A stretch of 40,713 bases of DNA from CAVLDP01 sp963661945 (lineage in GTDB: Bacteria > Bacillota > Clostridia > Lachnospirales > Lachnospiraceae): positions 1-40,713 of the forward strand of contig CAVLDP010000021.1 in assembly GCA_963661945.1 (NCBI GenBank), in the 5' to 3' direction. Positions within the stretch are counted from its first letter, which is position 1. Each line of letters begins with the position of its first letter. Position numbers and translations under genes: made by a program. Shown here in pieces: positions 1 to 9,128 of this stretch. The notes below the pieces were generated by a model. It had not been told where the DNA came from. It was given only the letters and a program-made list of their open reading frames with translations, and did not search any database.

Positions 1-1543
1 TCAGATCATACATGACTCTATTGACACCCTTCACTTCATTAATGATTCTGCTCATAACCGTCTGCAGTACGTCGAATGGTATCTGGGCGGCTTCTGCTGT
101 CATGAAGTCGATTGTGCGAACTGCACGAACTACAACAGCATAGTCGTAGGTACGTTCATCGCCCATGACACCGACGGAGCGCATGTTGGAGAGGGCTGCG
201 AAGTACTGGTTTGGCATCCACGGAGCTTCGACGCCATGCTCTTCCTTGTAGGCAGCAGCGGCGGCATCAACTTCACTTCGGTAGATGTAGTCGGCATCCT
301 GTACGATGCGAACCTTGTCCGCTGTGACTTCGCCGATGATACGGATTCCGAGGCCTGGTCCTGGGAATGGCTGACGGAAGACTAAGTATTCTGGCAAGCC
401 CAGCTCGAGGCCAACCTTACGAACCTCATCCTTGAAGAGGTTGCGCAGTGGTTCAATGATTTCCTTGAAATCAACGTAGTCTGGAAGACCACCTACATTG
501 TGATGAGACTTGATAACTACAGACTCACCGCCAAGGCCAGATTCTACGACGTCTGGGTAAATGGTTCCCTGTGCCAGGAAATCAACCTTGCCGATTTTCT
601 TGGCTTCCTCTTCGAAGACACGGATGAATTCCTCGCCGATAATCTTACGCTTCTTCTCAGGCTCCTCAACTCCCGCAAGCTTGGCATAGTAGCGTTCCTG
701 AGCATTTACCCTAACAAAATTAATATCAAAGTTACCTGCAGGACCGAATACGCCCTCAACCTCGTCGCCTTCGTTCTTGCGGAGCAGGCCGTGATCTACA
801 AATACGCAGGTTAATTGCTTACCGATAGCCTTGGCGAGAAGTGCTGCAAGCACGGATGAATCTACGCCGCCAGAGAGTGCTAAGAGCACCTTGCCGTCTC
901 CAACCTTCTCACGAATCTCCTGAATCGTGTTCTCCACGAAGGAATCCATCTTCCAGCTTCCTTCTGTTGCGCAGATATTTCGAACGAAATTGTATAGGAT
1001 TTCCTTGCCGCGTACCGTATGAAGGACCTCTGGATGGAATTGAATCGCGTAGAGCTTCTTCTCTTCACAGGCTGCTGCTGCAACCGGGCAATCTGCTGTG
1101 TGAGCGATAATCTCAAATCCTGGTGCAGGTTCAGAAATATAGTCAAAATGACTCATCCAAACACTTGTCTCAGCCTCTACGCCAGCGAACAGGCTGTTCT
1201 TCGCACCATCAATAAAGGTCTCCGTCTTACCATATTCGCGAACTGGAGCCTTCTCCACACGACCACCGAGCAGATGCTGCATCAATTGCGCGCCATAGCA
1301 AAGTCCAAGAACTGGAATTCCAAGTTCAAATAATTCCTTCGTATAAGTAGGTGCACCCTCCTCATAGCAGGAATTAGGACCGCCAGTAAGGATAATACCA
1401 GATGGAGCCATAGCCTTGATCTGGTCGATTGGAGTGCGGTAAGAATAAATCTCACAATAGACGTTACATTCTCTGACGCGTCTGGCCACAAGCTGGTTAT
1501 ACTGACCGCCAAAGTCTATAACTATAACTTTTTCCTGATTCAT
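1..1543 (-). CDS. guaA: GMP synthase (glutamine-hydrolysing), C-terminus cut by window edge
   Basis: Converts XMP to GMP using ATP and glutamine, the last step of de novo GMP synthesis in the cytosol. I translated this strand by hand: an ATG at 1543 opens 514 uninterrupted codons that run off the left edge. The N-terminal class I amidotransferase shows the nucleophile Cys in GLCYGAQLM and the His-Glu pair in IQFHPEV. The ATP pyrophosphatase domain follows with the PP-loop LSGGVDSS, then the dimerisation domain ending VNRVMYDL. The family is about 510-525 residues, so only roughly a dozen residues are missing. An AGGAGG-like site lies just upstream of the start. It is divergent from trkA. Open frames on the plus strand across 500-1333 are shadows of this gene. 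Confidence 0.97.
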   Translation of the reverse strand, partial: MNQEKVIVIDFGGQYNQLVARRVRECNVYCEIYSYRTPIDQIKAMAPSGIILTGGPNSCYEEGAPTYTKELFELGIPVLGLCYGAQLMQHLLGGRVEKAPVREYGKTETFIDGAKNSLFAGVEAETSVWMSHFDYISEPAPGFEIIAHTADCPVAAAACEEKKLYAIQFHPEVLHTVRGKEILYNFVRNICATEGSWKMDSFVENTIQEIREKVGDGKVLLALSGGVDSSVLAALLAKAIGKQLTCVFVDHGLLRKNEGDEVEGVFGPAGNFDINFVRVNAQERYYAKLAGVEEPEKKRKIIGEEFIRVFEEEAKKIGKVDFLAQGTIYPDVVESGLGGESVVIKSHHNVGGLPDYVDFKEIIEPLRNLFKDEVRKVGLELGLPEYLVFRQPFPGPGLGIRIIGEVTADKVRIVQDADYIYRSEVDAAAAAYKEEHGVEAPWMPNQYFAALSNMRSVGVMGDERTYDYAVVVRAVRTIDFMTAEAAQIPFDVLQTVMSRIINEVKGVNRVMYDL

Positions 1544-1586
1544 AATACCTCCTGAAATAGGATCTATCATCATTTCAAACGTCTTC

Positions 1587-1615
1587 AGTATAGAAGAAAA
1601 CGCTTCTTTCTTCAA
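1587..1615 (-). promoter_or_regulatory. Predicted sigma-A promoter of guaA
   Basis: Reading the minus strand, TTGAAG (1610-1615), a 17-bp spacer and TATACT (1587-1592) lie about 45 nt upstream of the guaA start. The leader is too short to hold a purine riboswitch, and I see none of its conserved core. Confidence 0.6.
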
Positions 1616-1704
1616 TGTAAAAATCAAAAAACTAATTCTTGTTTTTCTACTTATTATAGCCTACAGTAAAGAGTGGTTATTACTGTAATACTGGAGGTTA
1701 TCAA

Positions 1705-3102
1705 ATGTCCATTCTCAACCACACGAGTTCCCGCAAACGCGGCCTCAAGATTATCATCGTAGGATGTGGCAAGGTCGGTCAGACACTTCTGGACCGCTTA
1801 TCCAAGGAAAATCACGAAATTACTATTATAGATAAGAACCAGGCAAAGCTGGATAATCTAATTAATATGTACGACATCATGGCCATTCGAGGCAATGGTG
1901 CCAGCTACAATATACAGATGGAGGCAGGCATCGAGGACGCTGATTTGCTCATCGCCGTTACCGGTTCCGACGAGCTCAACCTACTCTGCTGCACAATCGC
2001 CAAGCAGGTTGCCGACTGCGCTGCAATCGCACGTGTTCGAACCCCTGATTACTCCAAGGAGGTTCATTACCTCCAGGAAAAATTGGGTCTTGCTCTCATC
2101 ATCAACCCAGAATACGAGGCTGCTCGCGAGATTGCCAGCATCCTGGCCCTGCCTAATACGCTCGAGGTCAACTCCTTCGCTCACGGTCAGGCCGAAATGA
2201 TTGAATTTGAGATTCATGCCAAGAATCTTCTAAATGGACTTATCGTCAAGGATTTGAATAATCATCTATCGGTAAGCGCCCTTGTAGTTGCAGTAAAGAG
2301 GGGAGACGAGGTATTTATCCCTACTGGTGATACTGTACTTGCTGCCAATGACATCATCTATATCGTAGGTGCCAAGCGATTCGCTCGTACATTTCTACAC
2401 GACATAGGTGTGAAGACTCGTCAGGTTAAGGATTGCCTCATCGTAGGCGGTGGCAAGGCTACCTATTATCTGGCCAAGATTCTCCTGGCCAACCACATTG
2501 CAGTTCGAATTATCGAGCGAGATCAGGCCCTCTGCGAGGACCTATCCACCGTTCTGCCTGGCGCCACCATCATTCATGGCGACGGCAGCAATGAAGCCCT
2601 GCTTCGCGAGGAAGGTATCGAATTCGCCGAGAGCTTTGTCCCGCTTACTGGTATGGATGAGGAGAATGTACTTCTTACCTTATATGCCAACCAGGTCAGC
2701 AATGCCAAGGTAATCACCAAGCTCAACCGAATCAATTTCGACAATGTATTATCTCAGCTTAGTCTGGGATCCGTTGTGTATCCTAAGCACATTACTGCAG
2801 AATCCATCCTTGCTTATGTCAGAGCCAAATCTGCATCCGGCGACGAGAAGAACATTCTCACCCTCTACCACCTCTTCGACCAGAAGGTAGAAGCCATCGA
2901 ATTCAATATCACAGAAGACTCTGCCGCAACAAGCACACCATTTTCTGTGCTTCGCTTCAAGGACAATGTCCTGGTTGCAACAATTAACCGTAACGGTAGG
3001 ATTATCATCCCAAGCGGTTCCGACACCATAGAGGTAGGCGATACCGTTATGATTATCACAACCCATACTGGCTTTGGTTCCATAACGGACGCACTGAGGT
3101 AA
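1705..3102 (+). CDS. trkA: Trk system potassium uptake regulatory protein TrkA
   Basis: Cytosolic NAD(H)/nucleotide-binding gating subunit of the Trk potassium channel. The 465 residues match the full-length two-repeat TrkA (about 460). The first RCK N-domain begins at about residue 15 with the Rossmann motif VGCGKVGQ and an acidic strand end (IIDKN). A second copy begins at about residue 243 with VGGGKATYYLAK and IIERDQ, and each is followed by a TrkA-C region. CTGGAGG stands 8 nt before the ATG. The stop is 4 bp from the trkH start, so the two genes are co-transcribed and probably translationally coupled. Confidence 0.95.
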   Translation: MSILNHTSSRKRGLKIIIVGCGKVGQTLLDRLSKENHEITIIDKNQAKLDNLINMYDIMAIRGNGASYNIQMEAGIEDADLLIAVTGSDELNLLCCTIAKQVADCAAIARVRTPDYSKEVHYLQEKLGLALIINPEYEAAREIASILALPNTLEVNSFAHGQAEMIEFEIHAKNLLNGLIVKDLNNHLSVSALVVAVKRGDEVFIPTGDTVLAANDIIYIVGAKRFARTFLHDIGVKTRQVKDCLIVGGGKATYYLAKILLANHIAVRIIERDQALCEDLSTVLPGATIIHGDGSNEALLREEGIEFAESFVPLTGMDEENVLLTLYANQVSNAKVITKLNRINFDNVLSQLSLGSVVYPKHITAESILAYVRAKSASGDEKNILTLYHLFDQKVEAIEFNITEDSAATSTPFSVLRFKDNVLVATINRNGRIIIPSGSDTIEVGDTVMIITTHTGFGSITDALR

Positions 3103-3106
3103 GACC

Positions 3107-4654
3107 ATGAACAGATCCATTATTCGATTCATCCTGGGCGATATCATAGGTTTCATGGGACTTTTTCTCCTGCTTCCTATGTTTGTCGCATTCATTTATC
3201 AAGAAGAAATCTGGCTTTCCTATGCGATTACAGCAATTCCATGCCTAATAATTGGTCTTGTAAATGTTCTAAGGAAACCACATAGCACTGTCTTCTATCT
3301 AAAGGAAGGCTTTTTCTGCACAGGCGCCTCCTGGGTTATTCTATCCGTGATCGGCGCAGTCCCTCTATATATTTCTGGAGAGATTCCTTCCTTTATCAAT
3401 GCTGTATTTGAAGCAACTGCAGGTTTTACCACCACAGGCTCTACCATTCTCTCTGATGTCGAGATTCTGTCGCACGCCTCTCTTTTCTGGCGCTCCTTCA
3501 TGCAAATGATTGGTGGCATGGGTGTGCTCATCTTCTTACTCGCCATTATTCCGCTAGCCGGTGGAAGTGGTTCTCAATTCTCGCTCATGCGAGCAGAAGC
3601 CCCTGGCCCATCTGTCGGAAAGCTTGCGCCTAAGCTTAAGACCACCGCCCAGATTCTCTACTTAATCTATATTGGACTTACCATTATAGAATTCGTGCTG
3701 CTTTTGATTGGTGGTATGTCCATTTTCGAGGCAGTCAATACTGCCATGGCCACAGCAGGTACTGGTGGCTTTAACATATACAATGATTCTATCGCTCATT
3801 TCAACACCTATTGCCAGTGGGTTGTGGGCGTTTTCATGCTGCTCTTTGGTATCAATTTCAACTTCTTCTATCTGATTCTATTCCGCCAGTTCAAGGAAGC
3901 CTTCAAGATGGAAGAGGTAAAGATATTCCTTCTTCTGACCATTGGATCAACAGCAATTATTACGCTAAATATACTTAAGCGCTCTTCCTGTCTATTTGAC
4001 GCAATAACCAAGGCTTTCTTCCAAGTTACAGCCGTACAGTCTTCCACCTGCTTCACTACCGCAGACTTTGCTCTATGGCCGCAGACCAGCCGCTGTGTAC
4101 TTGTACTTCTCATGTTCATAGGCGCCTGCGCTGGCTCAACCGGCGGCGGAATCAAGGTATCGCGCTTTGTACTTATGGGCAAGGCAGTACATAGGGAACT
4201 AACCTCCTACATTCATCCACGTAGCGTCAAGCAAATCATTATGGATGGCAAGCCAGTTCCTCAGAATATCATTCGTTCTAACAATGTATATTTTGGCACC
4301 TACCTGATTATCTATTTTGTCAGCGTATTCTTAATCTCCTTCGAGGATCTGGATTTTGGGACGACCTTTACCTGCGTCCTCTCAGCACTTAGCAACATGG
4401 GACCTGGCATGAGCCTTGTTGGACCAACCTGTAACTTTGGCTTCTTAAGCGCCTTCTCCAAGTTAATCCTCATCATCGATATGCTGGCAGGCAGACTTGA
4501 GCTCTTCCCGCTTCTGATGCTCTTCCACCCTACCATATGGCGTGATATCACTACCAAGCACCAGGGCAAGCTGAAGAAACTCCACAATGCCGGCAAGATT
4601 CATATCAATCATTATCACCACGAGGGTGAAGACGAGGATGAGATGATGTTATAA
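3107..4654 (+). CDS. trkH: Trk system potassium uptake membrane protein TrkH
   Basis: Membrane pore of the Trk potassium uptake system, gated by TrkA encoded immediately upstream. The 515-residue protein has multiple hydrophobic segments and the four pseudo-repeated selectivity-filter loops of the family: TAGFTTTGST, GTGGFN, SSTCFTTADF and SNMGPGMS. One Gly of the canonical filter is replaced by Cys in the third repeat, which is common in TrkH. The C-terminus is short, soluble and rich in Asp/Glu/His (HHEGEDEDE). It could instead be a KtrB-type protein, but length and the TrkA pairing favour TrkH. Confidence 0.94.
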   Translation: MNRSIIRFILGDIIGFMGLFLLLPMFVAFIYQEEIWLSYAITAIPCLIIGLVNVLRKPHSTVFYLKEGFFCTGASWVILSVIGAVPLYISGEIPSFINAVFEATAGFTTTGSTILSDVEILSHASLFWRSFMQMIGGMGVLIFLLAIIPLAGGSGSQFSLMRAEAPGPSVGKLAPKLKTTAQILYLIYIGLTIIEFVLLLIGGMSIFEAVNTAMATAGTGGFNIYNDSIAHFNTYCQWVVGVFMLLFGINFNFFYLILFRQFKEAFKMEEVKIFLLLTIGSTAIITLNILKRSSCLFDAITKAFFQVTAVQSSTCFTTADFALWPQTSRCVLVLLMFIGACAGSTGGGIKVSRFVLMGKAVHRELTSYIHPRSVKQIIMDGKPVPQNIIRSNNVYFGTYLIIYFVSVFLISFEDLDFGTTFTCVLSALSNMGPGMSLVGPTCNFGFLSAFSKLILIIDMLAGRLELFPLLMLFHPTIWRDITTKHQGKLKKLHNAGKIHINHYHHEGEDEDEMML

Positions 4655-4740
4655 GAAATAACGCATCGCCTCCTATTCATTTTCCGGCCTCATAAGCCGA
4701 TAGAATATAAGAGAAAATAATGCATGAGGAGGATTCGTCT

Positions 4741-5259
4741 ATGAGTACATTTACCGTGAAGGCCAATATGTATCTGAGAAATGTATATTCAGATAACCGC
4801 GCCTTAGTTAAGCGGTCCAACAGAGATGATGTAAGTAACTCTACCCTGTCCTCCGCAGATTCGGAAGCGCTCAGAAAGTCCATCCGAAATCTGGCCGACT
4901 TCGACTTTGAATCCGATGAAGACGATGTCTTATCCACTACCAAGGCCAACTTTGCCTACAAGATTCGCACCTTCATCGACAGCTATAACTATACCCTGGA
5001 ATCATCTATGCAGAGTGATGATGCCAGCATCTTATCGACAGGCAACAAGATGAAGAGCCTCACCAAGAGGCACGAATCCGCCCTGAATAACATTGGCATA
5101 TCAATCAGTTCCAAAGGCTATCTGTCCATTTCTAATACAGCCGTCTCCAACCTGAATCTAAGCACCTTCGGCGACGTCTGCTCATCCGACTCCTCCTATA
5201 TGAAGGAGCTCAAAAAATATGCTTCCAACATCCATAGAAAGGTTGACTATTATATCTAG
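4741..5259 (+). CDS. Hypothetical protein, Ser/Asp/Asn-rich
   Basis: I do not recognise this 172-residue protein. An in-frame ATG exists at 4720, but GAGGAGG sits between the two candidates and about 8 nt before the ATG at 4741, so 4741 is chosen. The product has no signal peptide, membrane segment or Cys-rich motif; its single Cys is near residue 150. It is hydrophilic, with alternating Ser/Asn/Asp stretches and likely helices (for example SEALRKSIRNLADFDFES). Its style recalls the helical, Ser/Asn-rich ends of flagellar filament or hook-associated proteins, but no diagnostic motif supports that. It lies alone between trkH and upp with about 50-80 bp gaps on each side. Confidence 0.7.
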   Translation: MSTFTVKANMYLRNVYSDNRALVKRSNRDDVSNSTLSSADSEALRKSIRNLADFDFESDEDDVLSTTKANFAYKIRTFIDSYNYTLESSMQSDDASILSTGNKMKSLTKRHESALNNIGISISSKGYLSISNTAVSNLNLSTFGDVCSSDSSYMKELKKYASNIHRKVDYYI

Positions 5260-5315
5260 GAAGTCTTACAATCCTTACAGATGTAAACCTAGTACATTTT
5301 GAAGGAGAATCCACT

Positions 5316-5963
5316 ATGGAAGACGTTAGAAACTATGAGAATGTAACCATTCTAGAACACCCACTCATCCAGCATAAGATTAGCATGCTACGAGATAAGA
5401 ATACCGGAACCAATGAGTTCCGTGCCTTAGTTAGCGAGATTGCCATGCTCGAAGCCTTCGAGGCCTTGAGAGATCTCCCAACTGAGGATGTAGAGATTGA
5501 GACTCCAATCGAGACTACGATGACTCCATTTATCTCTGGTAAGAAGATGGCCATTGTCCCAATTCTTCGTGCAGGACTTGGTATGGTTGACGGCGTAACA
5601 AGCCTGGTACCAACTGCCAAGATTGGACACATCGGTCTCTACCGCGACCCTGAGACTCACGAGCCACACGAGTATTATTGCAAGCTGCCAGCTCCAATTG
5701 ACCAGAGAACCATCCTGGTTGTTGATCCAATGCTTGCAACAGGCGGCTCTGGTTCCGATGCCATCACCATGATCAAGAAGCACGGTGGCAAGAAGATCAA
5801 GTTCATGTGCATTATTGCCGCACCAGAAGGTGTGAAGAAGATTCACGAAGACCATCCAGATGTGCAGCTCTATGTAGGTCACCTAGACCGCGAGCTGAAT
5901 TCTGACGCCTACATCTGTCCAGGTCTTGGCGACGCAGGAGATCGAATCTTTGGCACCAAATAA
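5316..5963 (+). CDS. upp: Uracil phosphoribosyltransferase
   Basis: Pyrimidine salvage: uracil plus PRPP gives UMP. The 215-residue protein has the family core, including the N-terminal HPLIQHK segment, VPILRAGLGMVDG, and the PRPP-binding loop VVDPMLATGGS at about residue 137. The uracil-binding C-terminus carries YICPGLGDAGDR. The ATG is preceded by GAAGGAG with good spacing. The next gene overlaps its 3' end by 14 nt from the chosen start, suggesting coupled translation. Confidence 0.97.
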   Translation: MEDVRNYENVTILEHPLIQHKISMLRDKNTGTNEFRALVSEIAMLEAFEALRDLPTEDVEIETPIETTMTPFISGKKMAIVPILRAGLGMVDGVTSLVPTAKIGHIGLYRDPETHEPHEYYCKLPAPIDQRTILVVDPMLATGGSGSDAITMIKKHGGKKIKFMCIIAAPEGVKKIHEDHPDVQLYVGHLDRELNSDAYICPGLGDAGDRIFGTK

Positions 5964-6459
5964 TATCATATTAATCGGTATGCCAGGCGTTGGTAAGAGT
6001 ACCATCGGCGTCATTCTTGCCAAGGTTATGAATTATGACTTCATTGACTCCGACCTGGTCATTCAGAGTAAAACTGGGAAGCTACTCAAGGAATTAATTG
6101 AGGAGCACGGAATCGACGGTTTTAATAAGATTGAAGATGAGATTAACTCTTCCATCACCCCAGAAAACCACAGCGTAATTGCAACAGGTGGTTCTGCCGT
6201 CTATGGTTCATCCGCCATGGCTCACTTCAAGGACATCGGATGCATCATCTACTTGAAGTCATCCTACGAGGATATTGAAGAACGTCTTGGTGATCTCGAT
6301 GAGCGTGGCGTCGTTCATCGTCCCGGACAGACATTGCGTGATCTATACAACGAGAGAACCGCATTATACGAGAAATATGCGGACATCACCGTAGAAGAAG
6401 AACCTGGCGAATTCGACATCGAATCTGTCATCGCAGCAATAAAAGAAGCCCTTCAGTAA
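5950..6459 (+). CDS. aroK: Shikimate kinase
   Basis: Phosphorylates the 3-hydroxyl of shikimate with ATP in the chorismate pathway. The frame is open from a TTG at 5926, but AGGAG at 5936-5940 lies 9 nt before an in-frame TTG at 5950. That start leaves 169 residues, the normal family length. The Walker A loop GMPGVGKST comes straight after the start, then the DSD shikimate-binding motif. The usual Gly-Gly-Gly loop reads TGGSAV. The lid Arg segment (GVVHRPGQT) and the adenine-site stretch RTALYEKYAD are present. Function as shikimate kinase is likely, although the altered GGG loop leaves room for a related small-molecule kinase. It ends inside a terminator stem. Confidence 0.85.
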   Translation: MAPNNIILIGMPGVGKSTIGVILAKVMNYDFIDSDLVIQSKTGKLLKELIEEHGIDGFNKIEDEINSSITPENHSVIATGGSAVYGSSAMAHFKDIGCIIYLKSSYEDIEERLGDLDERGVVHRPGQTLRDLYNERTALYEKYADITVEEEPGEFDIESVIAAIKEALQ

Positions 6460-6473
6460 GGGCTTCTTTTTTA
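6441..6473. terminator. Bidirectional intrinsic terminator
   Basis: A 13-bp perfect stem (6441-6453 with 6458-6470) and CAGT loop are followed by a T-run on the plus strand. The A-run on the left gives a T-run on the minus strand, so it can stop both upp-aroK and the minus-strand genes. The aroK stop codon lies in the loop and stem. Confidence 0.9.
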
Positions 6474-6789
6474 TTTGCTGGAAATGATGCCATCTGAAGA
6501 GATATCGACTCCATCCGACAATCCTTCTGCAGACCCGGATATAGGCCTTGGCACCGTCTACCTGCGCGTCCTCGAGGGTCGTCGAATACTCTGTCCCCCA
6601 ATGTGGGAGTGCGATTCATTTTCTGCAGAGCTTGCATCTTCTCCTTCATTTGTCGATACAATTTGTGAATTTTCCACAAATTGCGAGTCCGCGTTTTGGC
6701 TATTATTCTGCTGTAAAAAAGAGCAGCCCGAGAAGAGAATTGTCGCTCCCAGGGCTGCACTTGCAGCAAAAATCAAACGTTTTTTGCAA
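6471..6789 (-). pseudogene. Frameshifted small lipoprotein gene
   Basis: No single frame covers this stretch, but three frames join into one sensible protein. TTG at 6789 with AAGG upstream would start MQK. Removing one A from the A6 run leads into KRLIFAASAALGATILFSGC, a textbook lipoprotein signal with lipobox FSGC. Adding one G to the G5 run near 6606 continues into TEYSTTLEDAQVDGAKAYI. Removing one C near 6540 returns to GSAEGLSDGVDISSDG and a stop at 6471. The product would be about 105 residues, an acidic, Ser-rich, membrane-tethered protein of unknown role. All three lesions are single-base indels in or beside short homopolymers. It could be true decay, phase variation or sequence error. 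Confidence 0.6.
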
Positions 6790-6817
6790 AATTAAACCTT
6801 ATTATAACTTTCCACTC

Positions 6818-7906
6818 TTACTTGAAATTAACCGTCATACGAATTGGATTGTGATCCGTATATTGGAATCCCTCATCCAAAGTCTCCATGCTTACGACAT
6901 CGAGATTGGATGATACAATGAAACCATCCAACATATAATACTGAACTGTATCCGGATCTGCTCCATCAAAAGGCTGGTCAAGCAGTCTACAGCTTGGAAC
7001 AGAATCATCCATAAGCAGACTGAAATCATCTCCAAAGCTTGCATTATAGATTACAGGAGATTCCCAATTATCACCCAATGTAGGATAAGTCTTAGATGCA
7101 TCTTCAAAGGTTTGGTTGAAGTCGCCACCGGCGATTACATAATTACCAGCATCTACTTCCTTCTGAAGGACCTCAGCAAGCATCGCTGTCTGCTTCTTCT
7201 GTCCAACGGTATCGCTGTATGCCTCAAGGTGAACATTTACAAGAACTAATTCCTTGTCTGTGCCATCAAGGGCAATTCGATCTACCATAAGGCAACGCTT
7301 CAGATTCGCAAGTCTGGTTGGCCAGGTAAATGGGCATGGAAGCTGCACACGAGTAGACCCCGTAATATCATATTTGCTGGCTGTCATAATACCGCAATTC
7401 ACTCTACCAATAGTAGGAATTGGGTATGGCACATAGAGGCAGCGATAGTTGTAGGCATAAGTCGTATCCGACTGTCCCAGGCAATCAGCCAGTGCCTCAC
7501 GTTCATTAATATAATAGGATCTCTTTGAATTCGAATCTGCTTCCTGTAAAAAGAGCGCGTCTGGATCGTATGATGCAATAGTTGAAGCGATTCCCTCAAT
7601 ATTGGCCTCTACCTGATCCTTGTCACAGGATGTGACATCCTCTCCACCATCCATGAAGAAATCTGCATTGGAACTAAGTCCGCCGTAGCCGATATTCCAT
7701 GACATTATGGTAAATGAATCATCTGCATTAAGTGATTCCGTTGCGTCTCCCTCAATTGTGAGCGTTTCCTCATCTGCCGGTCTGTATTCCGTCACCGTAA
7801 GCACCAGAATAAAGACAGCTACAATTGCTAAAATACCTCCAATTACAAGAAGAATTCCCTCTAGAATCTTCCTTCCAAGAGACTTCTCCTCTTTTACTTC
7901 TGACAT
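6818..7906 (-). CDS. Endonuclease/exonuclease/phosphatase family protein, membrane-anchored
   Basis: The 362-residue protein has one N-terminal transmembrane segment (about residues 15-38) and a large extracytoplasmic EEP (DNase I-like) domain. Catalytic family motifs are present in order: MSWNIGYGG (metal/phosphate Asn), LQEAD (metal Glu), VNVHLEA, GGDFNQ, and the terminal YTDHNPI (Asp-His). EEP enzymes cleave phosphodiesters in nucleic acids, phospholipids or inositol phosphates, and the substrate cannot be read from sequence. AAGGGGG precedes the ATG. A possible -10 (TATAAT, 7939-7944 on the minus strand) suggests its own promoter, separate from the ROK gene upstream. Confidence 0.85.
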   Translation of the reverse strand: MSEVKEEKSLGRKILEGILLVIGGILAIVAVFILVLTVTEYRPADEETLTIEGDATESLNADDSFTIMSWNIGYGGLSSNADFFMDGGEDVTSCDKDQVEANIEGIASTIASYDPDALFLQEADSNSKRSYYINEREALADCLGQSDTTYAYNYRCLYVPYPIPTIGRVNCGIMTASKYDITGSTRVQLPCPFTWPTRLANLKRCLMVDRIALDGTDKELVLVNVHLEAYSDTVGQKKQTAMLAEVLQKEVDAGNYVIAGGDFNQTFEDASKTYPTLGDNWESPVIYNASFGDDFSLLMDDSVPSCRLLDQPFDGADPDTVQYYMLDGFIVSSNLDVVSMETLDEGFQYTDHNPIRMTVNFK

Positions 7907-7955
7907 ATATTTCCCCCTTTTATTAAGTTGATAGATTAATTATACCTAACTTGGA

Positions 7956-9095
7956 CTAAAAAATCTCTTCTTTTACAAAAGAAGCTACGGGGCCAATATA
8001 ATCTTCGCACTCAGAGAGTTCTGTATAGACAATACGTTTCTCATCATACTTGCTCTCGTAATGCTTGCAGCAAGAAATAAATTCATCCCTGATGTCAGAA
8101 TCCTGGAAGAGAAATCCGGAGAGAACCACTCGATTTGGCGCTAGAATCGTCATAGAATTCACGATTGTTCTGGCAAATAAGTCAATTTCCTCCTGAAGCC
8201 TCTCCTTGTCCTCTGGGTTCGATGTGCGATACGCCTGTCCGAAGCCGTCCGTATCAAAGGATACAATCTCATTTAAAGCCTTGTAAGAGACCTTGGTCTC
8301 CAAGCAGCCCCTGCGGCCGCAAGAGCAGGCCTTGCCATCCTTTTCCACGATGAAATGACCAAGCTCAGCTGCCTTACCGCGCCTTCCATCATAGACTGCA
8401 TTATCAATTACAATCGTGGAACCAACACCTGGTCCCCATTTGATCACGAGTAGATTGTCATATCGTCTGCCAACTCCAAAGAGGAGCGTTGCCTTGGCAA
8501 AAGCATTGACGTTATTGTCAATATAGGCATCGAGTTCCAGTTCATCCTCGAAAATTCGGCAAACCTTCACCTCTTCCTTCCAGATGCCATAAGCATGAAT
8601 CGAAAGGCCACGTTCCCTGTCGACAATACCAGGAATGCCGATAGAGACAGCCGAAATCTTCTTCTTCACAGACGGCTTCTGTGCCTGGCCAATCTGCAAG
8701 CACGCTCTGGCTACGGATTTGAGGAAAAGTGTCGGATCTAAATCACGGTCCGTCTCCATCTCTGTCTTGGCCAGAACACGACCCGAAAGATTCGTCAGGG
8801 CAACAACTGTCTTCTCCACTTCGATATTCACAGAATAGATATAGGCATAATTCCAGTCGATATCCACGAGGACCTTCTTTCGGCCTGCCCCTGTAGATTC
8901 TTCCGAGGTTCCAAGTTCCTGAAGAATCCCCTCCTTCAGGAAATCACCACAAATCTGGGTTACTGCCGCAGGTGTCAGCCCCGTCGCATCTGCTATGTCC
9001 TTGCGTGACACAGGACCAGATGCATTGATGTAATTCAGTATGGTCGACCGGTTTGCAACCTTTACCTGTCCCATATTCATGCCTGCAGTTCTCAT
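7956..9095 (-). CDS. ROK-family transcriptional regulator (NagC/XylR type), probable repressor of the sulfoquinovose operon
   Basis: The 379 residues comprise an N-terminal winged helix-turn-helix (VSRKDIADATGLTPAAVTQ) and a C-terminal ROK sugar-kinase-like domain. That domain carries the zinc motif CSCGRRGCLE and the ROK core GPGVGSTIVIDN. Such proteins bind AT-rich palindromes and are released by a sugar or sugar-phosphate effector. AGGAGC lies 5-6 nt before the ATG. It is the last gene in the sulfoglycolysis operon, 33 bp after the isomerase, so it most likely senses SQ, sulfofructose or an intermediate. Candidate operators with arms of TTAATTAA type occur at 16886-16908 and 13131-13149. 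Confidence 0.87.
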   Translation of the reverse strand: MRTAGMNMGQVKVANRSTILNYINASGPVSRKDIADATGLTPAAVTQICGDFLKEGILQELGTSEESTGAGRKKVLVDIDWNYAYIYSVNIEVEKTVVALTNLSGRVLAKTEMETDRDLDPTLFLKSVARACLQIGQAQKPSVKKKISAVSIGIPGIVDRERGLSIHAYGIWKEEVKVCRIFEDELELDAYIDNNVNAFAKATLLFGVGRRYDNLLVIKWGPGVGSTIVIDNAVYDGRRGKAAELGHFIVEKDGKACSCGRRGCLETKVSYKALNEIVSFDTDGFGQAYRTSNPEDKERLQEEIDLFARTIVNSMTILAPNRVVLSGFLFQDSDIRDEFISCCKHYESKYDEKRIVYTELSECEDYIGPVASFVKEEIF

Positions 9096-9128
9096 AACTC
9101 GCTCCTAACCACTTATTAAATCTTGATT

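Noticed and set aside
500..1333. Plus-strand open frames of 89-104 codons
   Set aside because: They lie inside guaA read on the other strand and lack ribosome sites and family motifs.
1544..1704. Purine (guanine) riboswitch ahead of guaA
   Set aside because: The leader after the predicted promoter is only about 40 nt and the conserved purine-aptamer core is absent.
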